In this document: positions 58,337-64,000 of the stretch, in pieces
Position numbering within the stretch: the stretch's first letter is position 1
Layout: every line of letters starts with the position of its first letter
Assembly: GCA_020048055.1 (NCBI GenBank)
Contig: JAIFNA010000004.1
Coordinates: 62,001 to 126,000 of the forward strand
Length of the DNA: 64,000 nucleotides
Direction: 5' to 3'
Origin: Arcobacter sp.
GTDB taxonomy: Bacteria > Campylobacterota > Campylobacteria > Campylobacterales > Arcobacteraceae
The notes under the pieces: model-generated
What the model was told of the DNA's origin: nothing
Database searches by the model: none
Seen by the model: only the letters and a program-made list of their open reading frames with translations
Program-made: the position numbers and the translations under genes

Positions 58337-61300
58337 AATATTTTCTTCCATAATGTCGGTTTCGCTTGTGACGATCCCTTTAAATTTAAATAGTGCAGAA
58401 ATTGCAAAATCTGCACAAAAAGATAATCAACAAACACCAAAACCAAAAAATATAGATAAAGTATATGGCGGCGAGGAAGGGACATTAAATGAGTCTAAAT
58501 CTGCTCTTATTTCACCAGATTCTCTAGCTTTACAAAATTATTCATCTATAAAGGATAATTTTGACTTCTCAACATATGACAACGTTCCGCTTAAAAGTGT
58601 TATCTTAGAAACACTATCGCAAAGTAATGATTTAAAAAGTGCAAATGAAAAAGTTATACAAACGGACCTACAGTACAAAGATGCCTTTTCTGGATACCTC
58701 CCAACAGTTGACTTCCAATATAGCGCAAAAACAATACACAATAGCAGAAACGGTGATGATAATGTAGATAAGGATTCACATAGAAACTTCAATGAAGAGA
58801 GTTACAAATTTACACTAAAACAATCACTTTACACAGGTGGAGCAACTGAATCAAAAATCAAAAGTTTAAAATCAAAACTTGAAGAAGCAAAAAGAAAATA
58901 TACAATAGTCTTGGAGCAGGAGATACAAAAAGCAATAAAAGCATATTTTGATGTACTCTTTAGCAAGCAAAGTGTTGTGGTTAATGAAAGAAATATGGAA
59001 AAGCTAAATAAAATTTTAGAAATTACTCAAGTCAAATATGATAGCGGTGCCTTATCAATTGGTGACCTGAGTGCCGTTAAGGCAAATATTGCAAATGCTA
59101 GCGGAAAACTTATCAAAGTAAAATCAGATTTGGCTGATGCAATTGATTTTTATATTTATACAGTTGGTGAAGATTTTGCAAAAACGGCTCCTTATGAGGA
59201 AAACTTCAATCTTAACCTAACGACGCTAGAAGATTTATATGTAGATATTGTAGAAAATAATCTTGGGCTTATGAATTATAGATTAAACATCCAATCAACA
59301 AAAGATAAACTTTTAAACATGAAAGCTACATTTAAACCGAAAGTTGATTTTGAAATGAACTACAAAAATGTTTTAGATAAAGAGGATTTTAAAGCGAATG
59401 AGGAGACTTATGATGCAAAATTAACCCTAAACTACAATCTTTACAATGGTGGAAAAGATACTATTGCGACAATGGAGGTTTTTAGCTCTTTACAAGAATT
59501 AAACTTTAGATATCTAGAAGAAGTAAAAAAATTAAAATGGACCATGTCAAAACTATTTAATTCCATAAAATCACTTGAAGATACTATGGGAACAACGAAA
59601 CGAGAAGTTGCAGCATCTAAACAGATGGTTGAATCATATTGGGAAGGTTTTCAACTAGGTGAGCAAGATTTACAAGTTCTACTTCAAGGGCAAAGACAGC
59701 TAAATGGTGTAGAACTTGACTTAATAAGATACAAACAAGATCATCTTACAAATATATTCAAACTACTAAGCGAGAAAGGTGAACTTTCTAAATATTTTGA
59801 AATAGATAGTGACAATCCAGATTTTATAGATTTTACAAACACTGCAACTATTAAACCAAATATAAAACTTGATTTAACCTCTAAATCAGATGAAAATATT
59901 ACACTAAAAGATAACAATACAACTGATAACAACTCTTCGAAAGATTTAAACACAACAGTCAGTAATGAATTAAACGTAACCGTGGATAAATTCCTAGAGG
60001 TTGTAAACGAATCATCATTTAAAGATATTATTAACTTTAAGGATAGATTCCTAGAAGCCAGTGATGAAAATGTAACAATAATAATTGGTGATTTTACAAA
60101 TCATTATGATGCTTACAGTTATATGGATAAAAATCGAATTTTAGATAAAGCATTCAGCTATGAAGTTTTAAATAAAAATAATGGAGAGCAAAATGACTCA
60201 AAAACAAAAATTATTGATGTTAAGACAAATATCGCCTCAGGAATATACTCTACAAAAGAGGAAGCAGAAGTTGATTTAAAAAGTATTTTTGACAAAACAG
60301 GAAAAAATTTTAAAATTGTAACTATTAAAGATGTCAAAAATTTATATAATGATTATGTAGATGGGCTTGAAGCAAAGATTGAACCAATCATTATAGCTCC
60401 AGTAAAGCAAAAAGTGATTAAGACTTTTATGACTAATCAAGAGATGAAAACTAGATTTTTATCTGCTCCAAGCTCATCATTTAGTATCAATGTAGTATCA
60501 GTTTCTCAAATATCTAAAGCAGAAGCTCTCATAAAAGCAGAAAAAATAGAACCAGATTCATTTGTATTTAAATATGGGAGAAATGGAGAGTGGGTAAAGG
60601 TTATGCTGGGTGTATTTGACACTTACGAAGAGGCAACAAATGAACTAAACAAACACCCAGAACTAATCAAAAAATATTCACCTGTTGTCGAGAAAATAGG
60701 TCAAAAGCAAGATCTTTATAATAAATATAGCAATCTAAATCCTATTCCGCAATGGTTTTTAGATGAGCAAAAAGAGAAAAAAGAACTATTCAATGTAAAA
60801 GATAAAAAAGATAAGCAGGTAAAAAAAGATAAAAAAGAGAAACTAACCAAAATTGAACAAAAAATAGAACCTAAACAAAAACAAGCATCTGAGGTTATCG
60901 AGTTGCCTGACATAAAAAATGAAACTCAAGAAAAAGAACCAAATAGTCAACTAATTAATAAAGTTCAAAATGAGCCAATTTTTGAACAATTAGAAATTGC
61001 TGTTCAAGAAGTTACTGTTCAAAATGAATTACAAACAGACAATACTTTATCATTGGCTCAAAAACACAATGAATCGAATTCAAATGATCCTATTTTATTT
61101 GAAGAGGTTAAATCTGAAATAGAACAACCGACCACAACAAAATTAGAAAACGAATCAAAAAGTGAACAAAATAAGACAATTAATCAGAGTCCAAATAAAG
61201 AAATATCTAGTCAAATTGACACTAGCGTTACAGTTGAGTCATTAAAAAGTAGTTATAAAACATTTAAAGAAGCATATGATAATGCTCCAAAACATAAATA

Positions 61301-61520
61301 TACACTTGAATTACCTCCTGTGCTTTCAAAAGACAAAGATGCTTTTATTAAAAGATACCTACTAAGCGATAACTTTACAGAGATAACAAAAAAAGGATAC
61401 ACTAGAATATTTTTTGAACTTTTTGATGATGTAGAAAAGGCAAGAGCACAAAAATTCAATATGCATCCGCAACTTGTTGAAAAAATTAAAGTTATGAGAC
61501 TCGAGAGAATTACAAAATGA
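58329..61520 (+). CDS. TolC-family outer membrane channel fused to SPOR-like domains
   Basis: A signal peptide ends near NLNSA. Residues about 85-485 are a TolC-type outer membrane efflux domain, shown by paired repeats of long helices and YTGGATESKIKSLKSKLEEA and YNGGKDTIATMEV segments. Then come about 580 residues that TolC proteins normally lack: three SPOR-like segments (about 580-665, 716-790 and 987-1055) and a Lys/Glu/Gln-rich linker (about 810-970). SPOR domains bind denuded glycan, so this channel may be anchored in the cell wall. It overlaps the next gene by four bases. Confidence 0.85.
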   Translation: MNKIFSSIMSVSLVTIPLNLNSAEIAKSAQKDNQQTPKPKNIDKVYGGEEGTLNESKSALISPDSLALQNYSSIKDNFDFSTYDNVPLKSVILETLSQSNDLKSANEKVIQTDLQYKDAFSGYLPTVDFQYSAKTIHNSRNGDDNVDKDSHRNFNEESYKFTLKQSLYTGGATESKIKSLKSKLEEAKRKYTIVLEQEIQKAIKAYFDVLFSKQSVVVNERNMEKLNKILEITQVKYDSGALSIGDLSAVKANIANASGKLIKVKSDLADAIDFYIYTVGEDFAKTAPYEENFNLNLTTLEDLYVDIVENNLGLMNYRLNIQSTKDKLLNMKATFKPKVDFEMNYKNVLDKEDFKANEETYDAKLTLNYNLYNGGKDTIATMEVFSSLQELNFRYLEEVKKLKWTMSKLFNSIKSLEDTMGTTKREVAASKQMVESYWEGFQLGEQDLQVLLQGQRQLNGVELDLIRYKQDHLTNIFKLLSEKGELSKYFEIDSDNPDFIDFTNTATIKPNIKLDLTSKSDENITLKDNNTTDNNSSKDLNTTVSNELNVTVDKFLEVVNESSFKDIINFKDRFLEASDENVTIIIGDFTNHYDAYSYMDKNRILDKAFSYEVLNKNNGEQNDSKTKIIDVKTNIASGIYSTKEEAEVDLKSIFDKTGKNFKIVTIKDVKNLYNDYVDGLEAKIEPIIIAPVKQKVIKTFMTNQEMKTRFLSAPSSSFSINVVSVSQISKAEALIKAEKIEPDSFVFKYGRNGEWVKVMLGVFDTYEEATNELNKHPELIKKYSPVVEKIGQKQDLYNKYSNLNPIPQWFLDEQKEKKELFNVKDKKDKQVKKDKKEKLTKIEQKIEPKQKQASEVIELPDIKNETQEKEPNSQLINKVQNEPIFEQLEIAVQEVTVQNELQTDNTLSLAQKHNESNSNDPILFEEVKSEIEQPTTTKLENESKSEQNKTINQSPNKEISSQIDTSVTVESLKSSYKTFKEAYDNAPKHKYTLELPPVLSKDKDAFIKRYLLSDNFTEITKKGYTRIFFELFDDVEKARAQKFNMHPQLVEKIKVMRLERITK

Positions 61521-63688
61521 TTTATTTAAAATATATTGCTTTTATTATTACGCTTTATGTTAGTATTTTGGTTGCTATTATTGTTCCCTCATTTGAAAAG
61601 CTTAAAACAAATTTGGTAGAGAAACATAAAATTCAAAATAATTTACTTATTGATAACTTTATGACAAAGATAGAAATGGTATTACTCGATAATAAATATA
61701 CTCAAATCAAGCAATATATGGATAATTTTGTAGCAACTAATATAGTGGATAGTCTATCAATAAACTACACAAATTACTTTGTAACTGTAAATTATCTTTT
61801 ATCAAGTTCAAATAATATTAAAACCAAAGATTGGGTATTAAATGATGTAACTATGGATTACAAGTATGGAAAAATAGAGAAACTAACAGATACGATTTAT
61901 AAATTTGAGCCAAAAGCGGATTACGATTTTACAAAACCAATTGAGATAAAATTTCAAGCACTAAATGACACACAGATGGAAAATTCGATCTCGAAAATTA
62001 ATTTTAGTTTACCAAAAGTTACAATTCAAAAAATAAGAATTGAAAAAAGTTATCTTGAAACAAAATTTGAAGAATTACTTGAAATTCAAGATGGTATTGT
62101 TGAGAAAAAGTTTTATGCAGACAGTAAACATGACTACGCGACTTTAAAGTGTGTAACAAATAATACTCAACTTAAAAATGAGACCAAAAATGCTCTTCTT
62201 GAACTTTGGAAATTTTACACGCTATGTTTTGGATTAATTTTATTATTTGGAATTTTCTTCCATTTTTATATTCAAAAATTTATTTTTGTTAAAAAAATAA
62301 AAGATATTGATATCTACCTAAATGATGTTTTAAATAATAATTTTTATAAATTTAAAGGCTTAGAGAAAATAAAACAAAAAGAAATTTTAAGTCTTGTAAA
62401 AAATATACTAAAACTTACAAAAAATCTATCTGTACTAAATAATGAATTAACACATAATAGAAATCTAATTGAAGCTAAAATTTCATCAGATACTCTAACA
62501 AAATTACCAAATAAAAAAATATTTGAAATAGACATGAAAGGATTATTTGTAGATAGTAAAGATAGCTACATTACGAAAATAAAATTAGAAATTTTAAAAA
62601 CTTTTTCCAATGACAATTCGAGCGATTTAATAGATGATCTTGTAATGGATTTTGTTGATATGATAACCCAAGCACTAAAAATCAATAATCAAAAAAATTC
62701 AAAATTATATAGGCTTTATGGGTCAGAATTTATCCTAATAACAAAATATACAAACTACAAAAATATGAATGATTTACTAGAGCTATTGTTTGAAAATAGT
62801 AACTTAATTATTGAAAAATACAATCTAACTTCAAAACTTTCATTTGGCGTATCTGCTGCCTTTGATAAATATGGAACCATAGACCAAATACTAATCAATC
62901 TTGAAAATATTTATAATCATGCAATTTCAGATAACCAAATAAAGCAAAAATATTATTTTGTTGAAAATTCTCAACAACAAGATGAGCAGGCATTAAGACT
63001 TGAAAAAATTGTAAAAAGTATTATTGATAACGATGCATTTGCACTCTCTTATAAATTTAATGCTTATGAATTTAATAATCCAGAAAAACTAATAATGCAA
63101 GAAGTATCACCTAATCTATGTGATACCAATGGTGTCCCTATACCAGTTGCAACATTTATTTCAGTTGCTGAACACTTACATTTAGCGATAGATTTTGACA
63201 AACAACTCATAGTGAAAACCCTTAAATATATAAAGCAAAACGAAGTAAAACATGACTTAGCCATAAATATATCTATAAGCTCACTTAACGATAAATCGTT
63301 TAATACTTGGCTTGAGTCACAATTATTATTTTACGATTATGAAACCATCAGCAGAGTTGTATTTAGCGTTACAACATTTGCTGTTAAAAATAATTATGAA
63401 CAATTTGCTATGTTTATCAAAGATATTAAAAAATTCGATGGTAGAATTTTACTAAAACGATTTAGCTACAACGATTTAACTCTAGCGCAACTTGAAAATC
63501 TTGAGCTTGATTTTATGAGGGTTCACAAGGACTATACTACCAATATAGACACAGATAGAGGGGTATTGCTAAAAAATATAGCTAGTTTTTGCGAAATTCA
63601 TGATATTAAATTATTGGGCGATGCTGTTACTTTAGATAGTGACTATGAACTACTAAAAAAATTAAATTTTTATGCCACAAGCAGATAA
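61517..63688 (+). CDS. LapD-like membrane protein with degenerate GGDEF and EAL domains
   Basis: Two membrane helices (about 5-24 and 232-252) flank a periplasmic domain as in LapD. A HAMP-like linker leads to a GGDEF domain in which the signature is YGSEF, and an EAL domain in which EAL is EVS (MQEVSP) and later catalytic acids are missing; the end is truncated before the usual final loop. Both domains are therefore probably inactive and may sense c-di-GMP or only transmit a signal. Length 723. Confidence 0.78.
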   Translation: MIYLKYIAFIITLYVSILVAIIVPSFEKLKTNLVEKHKIQNNLLIDNFMTKIEMVLLDNKYTQIKQYMDNFVATNIVDSLSINYTNYFVTVNYLLSSSNNIKTKDWVLNDVTMDYKYGKIEKLTDTIYKFEPKADYDFTKPIEIKFQALNDTQMENSISKINFSLPKVTIQKIRIEKSYLETKFEELLEIQDGIVEKKFYADSKHDYATLKCVTNNTQLKNETKNALLELWKFYTLCFGLILLFGIFFHFYIQKFIFVKKIKDIDIYLNDVLNNNFYKFKGLEKIKQKEILSLVKNILKLTKNLSVLNNELTHNRNLIEAKISSDTLTKLPNKKIFEIDMKGLFVDSKDSYITKIKLEILKTFSNDNSSDLIDDLVMDFVDMITQALKINNQKNSKLYRLYGSEFILITKYTNYKNMNDLLELLFENSNLIIEKYNLTSKLSFGVSAAFDKYGTIDQILINLENIYNHAISDNQIKQKYYFVENSQQQDEQALRLEKIVKSIIDNDAFALSYKFNAYEFNNPEKLIMQEVSPNLCDTNGVPIPVATFISVAEHLHLAIDFDKQLIVKTLKYIKQNEVKHDLAINISISSLNDKSFNTWLESQLLFYDYETISRVVFSVTTFAVKNNYEQFAMFIKDIKKFDGRILLKRFSYNDLTLAQLENLELDFMRVHKDYTTNIDTDRGVLLKNIASFCEIHDIKLLGDAVTLDSDYELLKKLNFYATSR

Positions 63689-63696
63689 GGAATTCT

Positions 63697-64000
63697 ATGT
63701 TTAAATATATACTAACACTATGTTTTGTACCTTTTTTATTTTTGGGGTGTAATAAAAATTCTCCAGAATATTCAGTTCGAGAATATAAAGATATTAGCAA
63801 GGATGCGATTTTAAATGCTGCAAAAAGGGTGATAAAACTATCAGACAAAGATTTTACAATCTCTGCGAAAAAAGAATCTATAAATGCAATTAGAGCAATC
63901 CCTAAAAACAAAGGCTTTACTGTTGATATAAATATAAACGAATTAGAATTAACAACAGCGAGCAAAAATAACTACACAACAGCCAGACTTAAAATTACAC
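63697..64000 (+). CDS. lipoprotein, N-terminal part only
   Basis: The first 101 residues are visible before the edge. The signal ends in a lipobox FLFLGC (Cys18). The mature part is short-helical and charged, with no recognised domain. AAGGAATTCT precedes the ATG by normal distance, nine bases after the LapD-like stop, so it belongs to the same unit. Confidence 0.72.
   Translation, partial: MFKYILTLCFVPFLFLGCNKNSPEYSVREYKDISKDAILNAAKRVIKLSDKDFTISAKKESINAIRAIPKNKGFTVDININELELTTASKNNYTTARLKIT

Noticed and set aside
1-64000. CRISPR arrays, insertion sequences, tRNA or rRNA genes
   Set aside because: I saw no regular spaced repeats, transposase-like proteins or tRNA-like folds, although short RNAs could be missed by eye.

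Overview
The window looks like a low-GC chromosome segment of a motile, sulfur-oxidising member of the Campylobacterota (Epsilonproteobacteria). The grounds are AT-rich codon use, a complex I operon without ordinary nuoE and nuoF, Csd3/Csd6-type cell-shape hydrolases, an epsilon-type CheZ, dispersed flagellar genes and a Sox thiosulfate-oxidation locus. Arcobacter-like and Sulfurimonas-like bacteria both fit; genus cannot be fixed from this sequence. Genes are packed tightly: many stops and starts overlap, and convergent pairs are often separated by fewer than 15 bases. I saw no rRNA, tRNA, CRISPR array or insertion sequence.

Layout. 1-5082 (minus): thiosulfate oxidation, soxCD then soxXYZA plus the start of a lipoprotein gene. 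Both units have near-consensus sigma70 promoters that share one conserved downstream element. 5391-5819: MOSC protein. 5821-14551: motility and chemotaxis (a membrane protein with a possible CheC/CheX-like domain, flgG, cheY, cheZ, flgF, flgB, fliF, fliG, fliH). 14566-16778: convergently transcribed partners in another sense are absent; instead divergent csd3 and csd6 peptidoglycan trimming genes. 16786-28707 (minus): a long run comprising an argA-like acetyltransferase, engB, lptA, lptC, kdsC, hisB, rlpA, mltD, serS, a 67-residue protein, a DUF502 membrane protein, flhA, flgL and fliI. 28792-32265: ung, glmS and a lone alpha/beta hydrolase. 32327-49770 (minus): the complex I operon nuoABCD, a nuoE-like gene, a 671-residue GltD-like flavoprotein at the nuoF position, two tandem nuoG genes, and nuoHIJKLMN. 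49985-51979: pabB, pabC and an SspB-like protein. 51985-55304 (minus): ferredoxin, ndk, yceD, rpmF, plsX, fabH. 55469-64000 (plus): a cluster coding a cache-type sensor without output domain, an ExbB/MotA-type channel, an ExbD/MotB-type partner, a TolC protein with SPOR-like domains, a degenerate GGDEF-EAL membrane protein and a lipoprotein running off the edge.

How it fits together. The Sox proteins would oxidise thiosulfate in the periplasm and pass electrons to cytochromes. Complex I here probably takes electrons from something other than the standard NADH module: the flavoprotein keeps a NuoF-like iron-sulfur domain but has a glutamate-synthase-small-subunit-type FAD/NAD(P)H module. The final cluster is the best candidate for an undescribed system. 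It pairs an energised ExbB/ExbD-type inner-membrane motor with a peptidoglycan-binding TolC and a LapD-like, catalytically dead c-di-GMP protein, which suggests a regulated, force-coupled type I secretion or adhesin-display machine. That reading is inference.
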